From Trichobilharzia regenti (lineage: Eukaryota; Platyhelminthes; Trematoda; Strigeidida; Schistosomatidae), in NCBI GenBank assembly GCA_944472135.2, contig OX235262.1, positions 40,289,804 to 40,353,803 of the forward strand: a stretch of DNA of 64,000 nt, written 5' to 3'. A program made the position numbers and the translations under genes. Positions 19,041 to 30,359 of this stretch are shown here, piece after piece. The notes below the pieces were generated by a model. That model was not told where the DNA came from, did no database searches, and worked only from the letters and a program-made list of their open reading frames with translations. Every line of letters starts with the position of its first letter. The first letter of the stretch is position 1.

Positions 19041-20029
19041 CTATATTATAAAACGTATATATTACAAATAAGAAATGTGTGTTGCTTTGCATCAATGATG
19101 CATGGAATAAATTCAAAAATAAACTTGAAATGTTCACGCCTAAATCTATCCCATGTAGGGTTCTTCATTGACCAACAAATGGTCCATCTTGCACATATAA
19201 ACAAGTCATTAAAGTTCTTTAGTGAAGAAAAAGACTATGGAAGGCCTTCATTCCCTCTTGGATGAACTAATTCCTCGCTAAAATACTGTGAAACTGGAAA
19301 TCAGTGCAAGGTCTTGATCTATAAGTCTGGAAAAACTTAAGAATTACAACTGGTTAAAGTCCATAAAGTTGTCCTCAAAGGCTTTTCTTATTTGAAGGGA
19401 AGAACTAGGAAGAATAACGCCCCCCCCCCCACTTCCACTTAATTAAGGCCGAAAAAGTTTCCTTTAATAACTTCACAAAGGCTGAGACTTTGTTGAGTTA
19501 CTTCAGCCGAAAATTCTATCCATAAGATTTTCCGGAACTTAATCTAGAAGTGGAACTTTAGTACACTGAGAAGGAAACCATCCCTATCTCTCAGTTTTCC
19601 ATGAGACTTCTGCAAACTTTGACGCTGATTAATTTCGTATATTGTATCTGACTTATATGAGAACCCGTTCAAAATACAAGACCCAGGCAGCTAGTTCATG
19701 TTTGGCATATTGAAGAGGATGCATTAGAAAGGGCCAGAAAAGAAGCAAATAGATTAACTAAGGGATTTTCAAACCAGTTATTTAAAGGGTTGAATAGTAT
19801 CGACCAGATTTATTTCCACTTTCATACTGGTGGTTGAGAAATGATCTCATTTTACCATCCTGTATTTTGCTTAAGGATTTCGATGTTTATTTATGATGTT
19901 TACTTCTAGTACCTCTTGAACCGATGACTCTCGATGACATCACCTCAAAAACCACTGTCAGTTCATCTTTTCTCACATCGAATTCTGGATCAACATAGCC
20001 TTTGTTAATTCATTCGAAGTAAGGTTAGA
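19041..20029. other. Unassigned intronic interval
   Basis: Contains an 11-nt C run near 19420. Broken frames at about 19440-19720 have a composition like a decayed retroelement gag, but no motif I can name. No exon recognised. Confidence 0.4.
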
Positions 20030-20245
20030 CCTCCGGTGTCAGCGCACCTACACGATACGGGACTCCACTCCGTTCCAAGCTGATGCATTCATATACCTCG
20101 CTTATCCAGTTGTAAATCCGGCAAAGAGGAAAGATTGAGTTTGAACCTAGCAACCCTACCCAGTAGAAATAGCACCACCGTTACTGAAACTTTAAAGCTC
20201 ATGCTTGAAGTCCTATATTCCACCTGGAACGTGAGGGGTAAAAAA
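20030..20245 (+). repeat. SINE family E copy, decayed
   Basis: 'ggcaaagaggaaagattgag', 'cctagcaaccctacccagta' and tail 'gaagtcctatattccacct' with 'ggaacgtgagg' give the family order. Confidence 0.65.
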
Positions 20246-20454
20246 GGACTAAAACTCCACTGTACTGAAAATCAAGGAGATAGAGCTAAATACTACTTCA
20301 CAATACTCTAAAGCCAATTATTTTTCGTAGATAATAAACATACACTAGACTTTCATAGGTTAACTTGCTCCGTTAAAAAAACATCTACATTATTATGTAA
20401 GTCAGTCCTATTGTCAAAAGTTATACACCTGAGTTCGTCATTGTTATTATTATG

Positions 20455-21345
20455 ATTATATTACTATTATTCCCTTTGGTTCTGAATGGAACATAGCGCT
20501 TCAACAACACATCTTCACTTTGTTCTATTTTCTGCAGTCCTCTTTAGCTGGGCTCACAATTGGTCATTACCTCGCATCTCCTCCTCGTAAGATCTCCATG
20601 TCACTCTCGCACCAACGACGCACTAGTTGCCTCCAATTGGGATTCAACTCGAGCTATGGTCTACACAGAGCGCGATGTCATTCAACAGCCTCCTCAGTGT
20701 ATGCTTGATCTACCTCCAATTTTTCGTATATATTTGTTGAGAAAAAGGTTCTTGGTTGGTTTGTTGCCAGATTTTCTTGTTGCTAATTCTTTCTTGGCTT
20801 GGCTGGCCATTTGATCTTCAGTATGAAGCCGACCGGCAGAGGGGGGGCAGCTGTTGATTTTTTTTCGTCACGTTCCTCAGTGTAACATAGGGCGTCAACC
20901 CTACAGGCTTGAAGTCTCAGTAGCAGTGTTTATTTTTACAGGATGGGGTTGCTAGCCTCATGCCCAACCTTCCCCTTTTCATCAGCATTGTTTCTGGTCT
21001 AGCGTCGGTGGCCGGGGTATCGAACCCCGGACTATGTGCATAGTCGGCGAGCGTCCTAACCGCTATGCCACCAACGCAGCTGTTAATAAAATTCTGTAAT
21101 TTGTTGGAAATGCTTTCCATGACGCGCTGGCCACGTTTCTGACCCGTATAGAAGGACCAACTTGACATTGGTGCTGAAAATCTGAATCTTGTTCTTCACG
21201 CTGACTAACTTAGTGCAGAAGATTTCATAACTGGTTTTAGATTAATGAAGGTAAATCTTACCTTTCCGATTCTAGCTTTGACAACTTCATCCGTGCTATC
21301 GCCTGTGGTTGAAACCGTGTTTCCTAGATAAGCTCATCATAATTT
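20455..21345 (-). pseudogene. RTE LINE 3' region, split by a SINE E
   Basis: Minus-strand order: FTYLGNTVS-like block near 21310, 'SIGKVRFTFIN'-like, FINS...(SINE)..., 'RLHTEDQMASQAKKELATRK' and 'NKPTKNLFLNKYI' near 20830-20720, and the 3' end 'gaagcgctatgttccattca' near 20480. Frames are broken. Confidence 0.65.
20856..21075 (-). repeat. SINE family E inserted in the RTE
   Basis: Minus-strand tRNA-Gly-like head (complement of 'accgctatgccaccaacgc') with B-box GGTTCGATACCCC-like, and body 'catgaggctagcaaccccat'. Flanked by GCAGCTGTT at 20847-20855 and 21076-21084, a 9-bp duplication. Confidence 0.8.
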
Positions 21346-21639
21346 TCCGTAAATAAAATTTGCCTACACTAATATCCTATCTAAATGAAAGTTGTTTTTA
21401 AGTGCAGTTCTCAGAAGGTTAATTATCCTCACTGGCCAAGTATAGGAAGTTCTGTTTATGGTTGATGTGATTTCACTGACAAAGTAATATTAAAACTGAA
21501 ACCTATTCTGAAAATCGTCTATCCCTAAGAATCCATTAGTTTTTACCGGGCAGTTCATCAGTAAGCAGCTTTCTGCTTTATTGAGATGAGTATAACAAAG
21601 TTTTCGATATGGTAACTATTAATGTCAGATAGCTGAGAG

Positions 21640-21780
21640 TGGTCGGCAAGATGCCCTAACTTGACTAGGTTTAGTACCTGTTGGCACTCACCAGTCAGCA
21701 AGGCGTATCTGAAATCCTGAATAGATAAATATTCCTTCTGGGATTCAAAACCACGTCACCCAGTGTTGCAGTCAAAGATG
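21640..21780 (-). repeat. SINE family C fragment
   Basis: Complement of the family C ribozyme/tRNA segment: 'tacctgttggcactcaccag', 'aaggcgtatctgaaatcctg', 'gggattcaaaaccacgtcac'. Confidence 0.5.
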
Positions 21781-21944
21781 TCACCAATGAGTTTTTTTGG
21801 CTTATATCTTGACATCTTTTAAAATTGTAATGGATACACTAACAGATTACCTATTGTCCTTGAACTGAAATACAGTAACTCTGATTCTCCCAATAATCAC
21901 ATTTTACTATTTTTTTAATACTATTTGATGAGGTGAAATATGAG

Positions 21945-22250
21945 GGAGGAGATTTGTAGTTCAGATGGATGATTTCGGTGTAGTAGTTTTCTTTGGGCTG
22001 GATGTTTTAATCACGAAGCTTTCGACGTCTTACTAGATAACATCCTCAGCGCATGCTTCAATCTGAAGTAAGCTTTTAAAATTCTGCACGATTCTACTAA
22101 TCGTCTCTCCTAGTAACCTTGACAATGATTGGTTGGTTTGTTGCGTTGTTTTTCTCATCCTTAAAATCTACTTGTAATGGCATTGGCTGCTTCCTTAACA
22201 TGAAAGTTAACCTCTTGTTCATGTGGCTTGTCCACCTAATTTAGCCTGAG
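21945..22250 (-). mobile_element. PLE-3 3' remnant
   Basis: 'gggctggatgttttaatcac', 'gaagctttcgacgtcttact' and 'cctcagcgcatgcttcaatc' match the 8.2-kb PLE-3 terminal repeat. A decayed minus-strand C-terminal coding part follows. Confidence 0.65.
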
Positions 22251-22474
22251 CAAATGGGTGGAATCATTGACCCTCACACACACACACTCAAGATAAGTAT
22301 GGCTCTTAGCTGGGTTCATAAAACAGATGTTCAGATAACTTCAAATTTGAAGATAAGTTCAAGTTTCATTGTCAAATCCAAAGACTTCATCACAAAATGA
22401 TTTACCTGACGAATAAACCTTTATCAAAATCGAATATGCTTATAACGAGTGATAATGCATGTACGTATGTTGAG

Positions 22475-22725
22475 GTGTTAGCCCGCTTATCAATGGCACA
22501 GAGGTGGAATGCTCGCTGACCACGCCCTACTTGGTCCCCGGTTCGATCCCCGGCCACGAACGCACTCCTTCACGTCACTAAGCCAGTAATAAGACTGGTA
22601 AAGAGGAAAGGTTGGGTATGAGGCTAGCAACCCCATCCAGTAAAATTAAATACCACCGCTACCAAGACTTCAAGCCTGTAGGGCTGAAGCCCTATGTTCC
22701 ACTAGGAACGTAAAGAAATAAAAAA
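22475..22725 (+). repeat. SINE family E, well-preserved copy
   Basis: tRNA-like head 'caatggcacagaggtggaat' with B-box CCGGTTCGATCCCCGG (about 22539-22554), body 'gaggaaaggttgggtatgag', 'gctagcaaccccatccag', tail GAAGCCCTATGTTCCACTAG with GAACGTAAAG and an A-rich end. GTTCC-ACTA-GGAAC forms a 5-bp hairpin. Confidence 0.85.
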
Positions 22726-22768
22726 TGTGTACGTATTCATTAAAACCTTCTTCACTTAGTGTACTTAC

Positions 22769-22868
22769 CTACTGCCTGAAAAAGTCGATTTTCTTTCATA
22801 AAACAGATTTCTCAATTCTTGTAGTTCTTTTCTAACGCGTTCTAAATCGTTTAGACGATCGGATTCAA
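22769..22868 (-). CDS. PDE9A-like: PDE9-type phosphodiesterase exon (coiled-coil segment 2)
   Basis: 100 nt. Begins with two bases that complete a Val codon from the upstream exon and ends with two bases of a Ser codon. Acceptor 'attctag', donor AGTAG|gtaagt. It encodes ESDRLNDLERVRKELQELRN followed by LFYERKSTFSGS. The heptad-like, charged sequence continues the N-terminal helical region of PDE9 (family pattern EIEKCKSDIKKMREEL). Confidence 0.85.
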
Positions 22869-23084
22869 CTAGAATATGTTACATATTGTGTTTTTTTAAA
22901 GAGAAACAGGAATCATATTTATTTAATGCTTTGAATAAAATACAAATTAGTTAACAAATAAACAAAAAACAATGTCATCAGTAAACACTGGTGGAAGTAA
23001 TTTTTTTGTAAAGTTAATCATTCCACCTAAAATGATAGCTTCATTTAGTTACAAATGTTTCTCTAATGGACAGTGGAAACAGTG

Positions 23085-23520
23085 TCGGTTGGAACCTCGC
23101 TTAGATTATCAGCCGATATTAAGTCAAGAGAAATAAGAAGGTCAATCGTGGATGCTCCCATGCATAGTTCCTCCATGTAGTTCAAAGGCTTGGCACTCTT
23201 GAGTCATCAGAAGCATTTCCAACAGTCTGTTGTAGGCTTTCGTCGATAGCTGACTTGATATTCAATATTAGTTTGCCGGTTGGAAAGAGTCAGCAACATG
23301 GAACTTTGCCAGTGAACAAACCAAGAATTTACTGAAAGAAATAACGGGTGGATTGAACACATGCTGAGATGACCTTAAAGTGAGATCACAAGAGAGGCAG
23401 GCGGTCGAATTGCACCTGAGTGAAGAGCTATGATCCAAGCGCGGAGACCAGAGTGTTATGAAGAAGGCGTAATACATTCTTGTGGGCAGTCGTAAAGCCA
23501 GTTAGAAGTGACCAGACAGA
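23085..23520 (+). pseudogene. RTE LINE C-terminal fragment
   Basis: Broken RTE blocks: 'FQQSVVGFRR'-like (FINSCLR position), 'LERVSNMELCQ-TNQEFTE', 'NNGWIEHMLR' (WIGHTLR position). The 3' end is replaced by a PLE-3 copy. Confidence 0.55.
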
Positions 23521-23800
23521 AGTCAGTGAAGATATGATAGAGATTTGTAGCTCAGGTGGATGATTTTGATATGGTTGTGTTCTCTGAGCTGGATAGTTAA
23601 TTTGCGAAGCTTTCATCGCCCTACTAGACGACATCTTCAGCGCATACTTCAATTTGAAGTGAGCTTTAAGATTTCTCCGCGAGTTTAGTAATTAATTAAT
23701 CATTAACCATTAATCATCTCTCCCAGTGACCCTGAACGTGATTGGTTGTTTTTGTGTGTTTTCACACACAAAACACAGAAACAACCAATCACGTCCAAGC
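23521..23800 (-). mobile_element. PLE-3 3' remnant with an acquired hairpin
   Basis: Matches the PLE-3 end ('gagctggatagttaatttgc', 'gaagctttcatcgccctact', 'catcttcagcgcatacttca'). At 23736-23794 ACGTGATTGGTTGTTT faces its own complement, giving an imperfect hairpin of about 27-bp arms at the point where the coding region should continue. Confidence 0.65.
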
Positions 23801-24094
23801 TTACCTTATCACACACACTGTAAAAAAATAAATGATCATAACTTTAAGCATTCAGGCCATACACAACTCGTTATTTCATGCGACAATTTTGCTTCTATGA
23901 GAAATAGTATGCGACAATTCACACAGTCTGTTTAAGTCTACTGAAGATAGATACTAAAGTGACTACTGACTGGATATAATACTAGTCAGTGAGAGTTACG
24001 GTAACTCCGGAAATAAAAGATTTCTAAATGTTGCAGATAAATTTTTTAGTTTCCGGTTTAACCGTGGACTGGTATCAGTTAGACTGAAATAAAT

Positions 24095-24475
24095 CGAATC
24101 CCCACAAACAAACTCTTGAAAATCAATCTGATGCTCGTCGGTGACTGGCGACAGAATGAAGGTGCCTGAAGTTCTAGTGAAAAATCGTCACTGGTAGGGT
24201 CTACCAGATCAGGCATAAACACAAATACTAGCCGATGACATTGGTTGGCAGTCGCTCTGAAATCGCGAGTTGACAGAAGCCAGAAGACTGAATAGTCAAT
24301 AGGCTTGACCTCGTAAACCTGTTGGTCCTGGATTCAATTCTTAGTGGGGTCATGGATGTGTGCCAATGAAGAGTCCAAAACTGAGATGAAACAGTTGTCC
24401 AATACTCTCTGGTTTTCAATGGAACTTTTAGTGACAACAGTCCGTAATCCACCATGAAACAAATCTATTCCCTAC
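24095..24475 (+). repeat. SINE family B, full-length decayed copy
   Basis: Leader 'tcaatctgatgctcgtcggt', tRNA-like centre (B-box-like 'ggattcaattcttag'), ribozyme-like 'ccaatgaagagtccaaaact' with GAAACAG, and 3' end 'ggttttcaatggaactttta'. Confidence 0.65.
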
Positions 24476-25105
24476 AAAATGAAAATTTCAAAGTGTTGAG
24501 TCTGTAGAGGTTAAATAATTTCAAGGTAGACATGAGTTAGAATCCATAGGTCATTGGAATGAGGTCCAGTGGCTAGACAGTAATACGCCTGCCTAGTAAC
24601 CTGGATCTTGATCTCGATAACACTCATAGAATGAACGAGACAGTATTTCCAGCCTAAAAGTTTGCCCTAAAGTTCAGCATTTCAAGATGATAAATTCCAC
24701 ATAAAAGTAAATGCAAGGCAAGAATAAACAAAAGAAAGAGTAAAGACACTATAATGGACAAAAATATGTGACATAAAGAATGTTAACATGCAGCATAATG
24801 TGGATTTAATTGATCTTGAAAATACCCACTAAGACTGAATGCATTTACGCCAGTGATACAAGAATTTTAGCCATCTCACTAACATTCTCCAGGCATTAAT
24901 TCTTAACTTCTTCAGAACCTTCTATATCTTTTCATTTGGCATGAACATGTAGTCATAGAATTGATGGATTGATGCCAGGCCATTGTTTTGACCGCCCTGT
25001 AAGTTCTTTTCAGCATAATCCTATCTTAGCCAACATTACTAGACTGGATAGGTGATGGCTTAATCATCTCAGCCGAAGTAACTTCTCACCGTGTCTCTCC
25101 TTACC
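24476..25105. other. Unassigned intronic interval
   Basis: A tRNA-like stretch near 24570-24625 ('gtccagtggctagacagtaa') may be a SINE relic. Nothing else recognised. Confidence 0.4.
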
Positions 25106-25109
25106 TAAA

Positions 25110-26360
25110 ACTTTATGTCTAACCTCAATGTAGATGACACATTCACTGTACTCAGAACAGAAGATATTGAGAGATTTTTCAAACACATCAACTCGAAGGT
25201 AGAAGCAATTCAGTTCACTTATGAATCGGAAAGTCAGTAAGGGGAACTTCCAATGTTAGATTGCAACGTAAAAAGGAAAGAAGATGGGAAGTTAAACACT
25301 TGTGTTTTCAGAAAACCCACCCATTCAAACAGATACTTGGACTTCAGATCATCCCATCCTATGTCAGTAAAAGTAGGATTGGTGAAATGTTTAAATGACA
25401 GGGCACAAAAACCTAAGACAGGAAGTGCTACACATAAAATAAGCCTTGAAACTTAATAATTACCCGGATAAATTAGTTAGGAAATATGTAAAGAAATGTA
25501 AAAATAAAATAAATAATGAAAGTGGTGACAGTGATAATGGTAATAATGATAATAATAATATTAATGACGACACCAACAATAAGGAATCTAAATCATCAGT
25601 ATTAATTCCATACGAGGAAGGAACCTCGGAAACCATACACAGAATTCTTAACAAGGCAGAAATAAAAGTGGCTGGTATTCAAACCACCCACAAACTCAAT
25701 TAGAAACTAGCTTTGTCAGTTAAAGGATCCTGCCAGTGGAGCCTTTAAATCAAAACAATTTAGTTTATGTAACACCCTTCCCTCAATGATTGTCAGGTCA
25801 AATACATACGTCAAACTAGTAGAACAGGGGCAATCAGACTAGCCGAACATAAAAACCTAACAAAATCTAGATTGGTTGACACAAATAAGATAAGAAATCT
25901 AGAGAAGAGTTCAGCTATAGCACTACACCACACGCAGTTTCACACAACCACACAACAGCATGGGATAGGATGACAGTTTTAAATTCTAATCTCACAAGGT
26001 GGAGGGGGAGATTGATAACAGAAGCTTTGTTTATCGAATTAACTGCAAACACGCGTAATAGGAATGATTCAACACTTGTCCACCCAGATATCTGGAAATT
26101 TCTACTACCCCAATGACGACAAATAGGAGAGGATAGAGGAAACTATAAAACTCAAGTTTCGAAGTCGTGTGATTACAATTGATGAGATGATTATGAAGAA
26201 TAATAAATTGTGTTCGAAACAGTGTCATCCAGTAAATAATACTGTTTCGTCACTGTGTGAAACATCTAATAAACAAACTGATATGGAAAAGCTCACCAAA
26301 TTATACCATTTAACACAGGAAATAGATAGGAATCAGATACCTTTAGCAAAAGACAACTAG
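25110..26360 (+). pseudogene. PLE-5 RT palm to 3' end
   Basis: A Penelope-like lineage. NVDDTFTVLRTEDIERFFKH (YVDD position) at about 25115-25185, 'LDCNVKRKEDGKLNTCVFRK' then PTHSNRYLDFRSSHP (the PLE IYRKPT-type block), linker 'LNNYPDKLVRKYVKKCK', an N-rich low-complexity insert (25505-25600), 'IPYEEGTSETIHRILNKAEI', GIY-YIG-like remnant 'QTSRTGAIRLAEHKNL', and C-terminus 'LITEALFIELTANTRN'. The Asn/Asp-rich insert with GAT/AAT codon runs is unusual. Several frameshifts. Confidence 0.75.
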
Positions 26361-27745
26361 CCTCCTCATCATAATCATCATCAGCGTCATCATATTTTCC
26401 ACCTATTATACCCCTGTCGCACAACCTCGAAACAAGAAGAACAAAGTGAAACGATGTACAGAACACATGTGGTCAGTGAATTCACATCAAATGAGACAAC
26501 ATAATTGCCAAGTTCACGAGGCACTTTATCTTAATCATATCTGTTCATAACTAAAACTATTTTTACGCATACAAACGTCGACATAGATCATTGCTCTAAC
26601 CATTCAGTGTCTAATTTAACTACAAAGATGGACAGTATCTTCACTCATTGTGTGAGTGTATGTGTGGGCGTAGATTGTTTAATTAATCCACATTTTTATG
26701 GTGACTGACTTCCTTGTATAGACAGAAGTGTTGACATATTCAAGTATTACTAATATTATTGTTATTGTAATCATTACTAAGGTTGCATTTACAATTGGAA
26801 ACACCTTATTCTAGACGAGGTATAATGAAAGCGAATTCCTTCTCTTAACTTGAATAGCTCTCTGTGTGTAAACAAATCACTGAGTGCAAAAACTATTGAA
26901 ATGTAGAATAAATTGAAAAAAATATTCTCTATTACTATTATTATTATTATTATTATCATCCTCATTATCGTTAATAATTTCACAGTGAACAGCAAAAAGA
27001 AAAAACGATTGATGACGTTGTTATTACAAAATCTACTTTCACTAACTATCCTATTGTCCAGTATACACATATATTTGTGCCTATATGCATATGGGTGGGA
27101 CTTGATTTTTATCTATTTTCCTATATTTATTGTTTCATTATCGGTCCTCAGTTTAGTTAATTTCCTTGTCAGATAGTGAGGAAAAAAGATTTTCCTTCTA
27201 ATTACTTCCTTGCTTCCTTCCTTCCTTCCTTACTTACTTACCTTACCTTACTTTTAATATACAAGTCATTTATTAGTCCATCTATGGCTGGTTTATTCGT
27301 TCGTTCGTTGGATGGTTGCTAAGTTGGGCACATTTAGAAGAGGAATAGAAGCAACTTTCTTCCACTCCTCCTATCTCCTCTTCTATCTCTTACTTTCTCT
27401 CTCACTCTGTATTTTTCTATTTTTCTAAACATTTTTTTATTTCATCCTAAACTATTTATCATTATTATTATTATTATTACCATTATCATTGCTTTTTTTA
27501 AACAGTTTTTGTTTATTTGAATAGTTCAATATTCAATATTGTTGTTTTTGTTGGTTGGTTGCCAATGGTAACCAAAGTCCTTTACCGTGTTTATACTCAC
27601 CATATATGTATGTAAATATATTTTTTTCACAATTTTTTAAAGATCTATTTATACTAATGATGATAATAGGATTTTCGAATATTATTAATAACAATGACAA
27701 TATATATAAATAATAAAATTAATTTATTACTTAGTATTATGATTT
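26361..27745. other. AT-rich interval with microsatellites
   Basis: (ATT)n at about 26932-26957 and 27461-27480, (CTTC/CTTA)n at about 27208-27245. The first part may be PLE-5 3' UTR. No gene recognised; small frames are low complexity. Confidence 0.5.
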
Positions 27746-27749
27746 TATG

Positions 27750-27812
27750 ACTATTCCCTAGAGTTCCTGGTGGAAAATAGGTGCTTAGGTAGACCAATAC
27801 TATTCCACTCTG
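27750..27812 (-). repeat. RTE LINE 3' end fragment
   Basis: Complement of the RTE tail ('ccctagagttcctggtggaa'), about 60 bp only. Confidence 0.4.
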
Positions 27813-27814
27813 TT

Positions 27815-28310
27815 CTTTGTATTGTTCATAAGGAGATATAAAGTAGTCAGGACATCAAGACCTGCTCTCCAACTCGCCTCTAAAAAAGACGGATATACAT
27901 ATCAAACTAGCTACCCTACATGGATGACCAAAGAAGCTTGTCTACTCAATACAAATTGAACACTGAGGTTAAAAAGACTTCATTGGCAGCTAAGATCAGC
28001 ATAATAGAGAAGCCTATTCCTACATCTAAGCCCTTAGAACATCCGAAGAATGATGTCACATTCCGCTGTATTTACCAATTTAAATTTACGTGTGGACACA
28101 CATATATACGAACGACTTATCGATGTCTGCAAGTGAGGGCTGCCTTCAGAGCATATTCCTAAATGGCTTCAGAAGCAAGTAGAATTCCGAGAACCCATTA
28201 ATTGTGAGAACAGGTGACCTAGCTCCCTTACTATGAAATACATTATGAAACAAGACAAAAATTGACGTCTACACTTCTTTTAAACCTATCTATGAAAAAT
28301 TATACCTCAA
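27815..28310 (+). pseudogene. PLE-4 linker and endonuclease remnant
   Basis: Open over 27920-28162: SLAAKISIIEKPIPTSKPLE, then RCIYQFKFTCGHTYIRTTYR. The Y-IG signature reads YIR, so a conserved Gly is lost. Later codons are frameshifted. Collinear with 11.14-11.60 kb. Confidence 0.7.
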
Positions 28311-28482
28311 ATGTTGAGAATACATTTATCATCTAACCATCATATCGTTAATATTTTTGCAGGTAGACATTTGAGTTCATGCTAGAAATTAACAAAAGTC
28401 GTCCCTGTGCACTCTAAACGACCTCTATATCCACGACAATATCCTTAAATCTCATCAGATAGGACTAGAAGAAGGTAACAGA

Positions 28483-28990
28483 AAAGATGTGTAGCTCAGG
28501 TGGATGAACTGCAATTAGTTATATTCTCTGAGCTGGTTTGTTTAATTAGCTGTTAAAAGATATTATATATATATATATATATTCCTGTTTCATATCAATG
28601 CATATAGATAATTAAGGACATAGATTTGACTGGGATAATGTCGAAATTTTAAATAGAGGAAACATCGAAAGTCCCAGAGAATTCCTAGATGCCAGGTACT
28701 CAAGCGAATATGTGATTAACAAACATGTTAATACAAACGAAGTCAACCGACTAATAAAAAGTAAATCTTGTGACGAGAAAGTTTCAACTCCAGGTCAATA
28801 AAAAATGTTCACTACAAATGTAAATCGACTCTAAGTCACCAAGATGGTTACTGGGAGACGCATTTCTATCACTCATGGAAAATTTAAATCACTTCACTTT
28901 ACGCTAAAACTTCCGCTGAAGATGTTGTCCAGAAGGGGGACTACGAAAGCTCCGCACTTAAACCAACCAGCTCAGAGAACACAACTAATT
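28483..28990 (+). pseudogene. PLE-3 copy with terminal inverted repeats, endonuclease degraded
   Basis: Left end 'tgtagctcaggtggatga' plus 'ctctgagctggtttg' and right end 'gctgaagatgttgtccagaa', 'accagctcagagaacacaac' are inverted copies. Between them 'FDWDNVEILNRGNIESPREF' and LDARYSSEYVINKHVN correspond to the second half of the 8.3-8.9 kb frame. The catalytic half is replaced by a (TA)n tract near 28561-28582. Confidence 0.75.
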
Positions 28991-29689
28991 GATAGAAGGG
29001 GTTAGTTATAAAACATTTTATGCTAGAACAACCAAATATAAAACTCAACTATACCTTCCCTGACACGTATTTTATGTGACACAAAGGTGTTAGTCATGAA
29101 ACTATTAACTTACTGAGAAACAGTAAGTTTACGAATATAAAGAGGTGAGAGCCTCCCTAGTCTGTGCATACAAAAGTAATTTGTTATTAAGCCTCACCTG
29201 CCTTGAAAATCCTCACCTGATTATATAACCAAACATTGTGTCAGATTCGTAATTCATAAATTAATTCAAAATTTCCACAGTTTGAGGTGAGATTTTATCA
29301 CACATTTATTTGGAAACCTTATTCATATCACAATATGTCATTTGCTTGATACCATAAAGGGTAATCAATAAACCCAGCATAAATCAATAAACCTACAGGT
29401 TATTGATTGACTTAGATGCGTAGTTGCATACCAGTCAAGTTTTCACTGCTCTGATAGTTTTATAACCCAAAAAGTCACTGTGACAGCCTAGAAGTGAAAA
29501 TAATGCCTAGAATGATTTTGGAACTTTTGCGGATAAATTCAAGTGTCACTAACTTAAAAATCTAGGGGAAGCAGTGAATATTAATTTGGGGAGAGGGATC
29601 TCCATCATTAACAAAGATGCATTCAGCGTCTGTACTGTTGTTAATCGTGCAGAATTGGAGCAGTAATGTAAATAAGGCAGTCGAGTCCC
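28991..29689. other. Unassigned intronic interval
   Basis: I see nothing beyond AT-rich sequence. A 'aataaacc' direct repeat occurs near 29370-29400. Confidence 0.4.
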
Positions 29690-29945
29690 CTACCAATGAG
29701 CTATACAACCCCACCCCCAATGTCAGTGGCTCACCAACTATGTCTGTGGTGTGGAGGGGATCAAACCTTCAATCAAAGCGCCCGTAAACCTCACTAAGCT
29801 GAGAGTAAGAACGGTAAAGAGGGAAGGTTCGGTTTGAGGCTAACAACCCTACCCCGTAAAAGTAAAAACAAACCACTGCTATCGAGACTTCAAAGCTCTA
29901 TCTTGAAACCCTGTGTTCCACTAGGAACGTAAACGAATGGAAACA
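29690..29945 (+). repeat. SINE family E (left of a tail-to-tail pair)
   Basis: Body 'gtaaagagggaaggttcggt', tail 'gaaaccctgtgttccactag' with 'gaacgtaaacg'. The tRNA head is decayed. It is followed directly by an inverted copy. Confidence 0.7.
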
Positions 29946-30172
29946 GTGTAATCGCCAACACCAGTGGAACATAGGGCTGTAAGCTAGTGGCTTGAAGTTT
30001 CTGTAGCAGTGTTTATTTTATGGGACGGGGTTGCTAGCCTCATGCCCAACGTCTCCTCTTTACCATCATTATTTCTGGCTTAGCAAGGTTTGGAGTGCGT
30101 CGGCCGGTGATCGAATCCCGGACCATGTGCATGGTTGGCGAACGTCCTAACCGCTATGCCACCGAAGCACAA
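29946..30172 (-). repeat. SINE family E (right of a tail-to-tail pair)
   Basis: On the minus strand: head CTTCGGTGGCATAGCGGTTA, B-box GGGATTCGATCACC, body 'tgggcatgaggctagcaacc', tail 'cagccctatgttccactgg'. The well-preserved head gives a cloverleaf-like tRNA-Gly fold. Confidence 0.8.
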
Positions 30173-30359
30173 AGGTATCATTAGAATCAACCAATCCAAT
30201 CAGAAACAAACAACTGTTTGGCTTGAACACCTGATAAATATTCTGAGATGTAATCATTTCGTAATTTCTTTACGATGTTTTTACAACTAGCATGGTTCAC
30301 AAAGAAGGCTATTTTTTGATACAAGTATAAAACTTGGGCACTGTGGTAGAGCATAACTC

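Noticed and set aside
19370..19870. LTR-retrotransposon gag
   Set aside because: Composition is suggestive, but no zinc knuckle, no LTR pair and no pol motif were found.
27208..27245. Telomere-like or satellite array
   Set aside because: Simple CTTC/CTTA repeat of under 40 bp; ordinary microsatellite.
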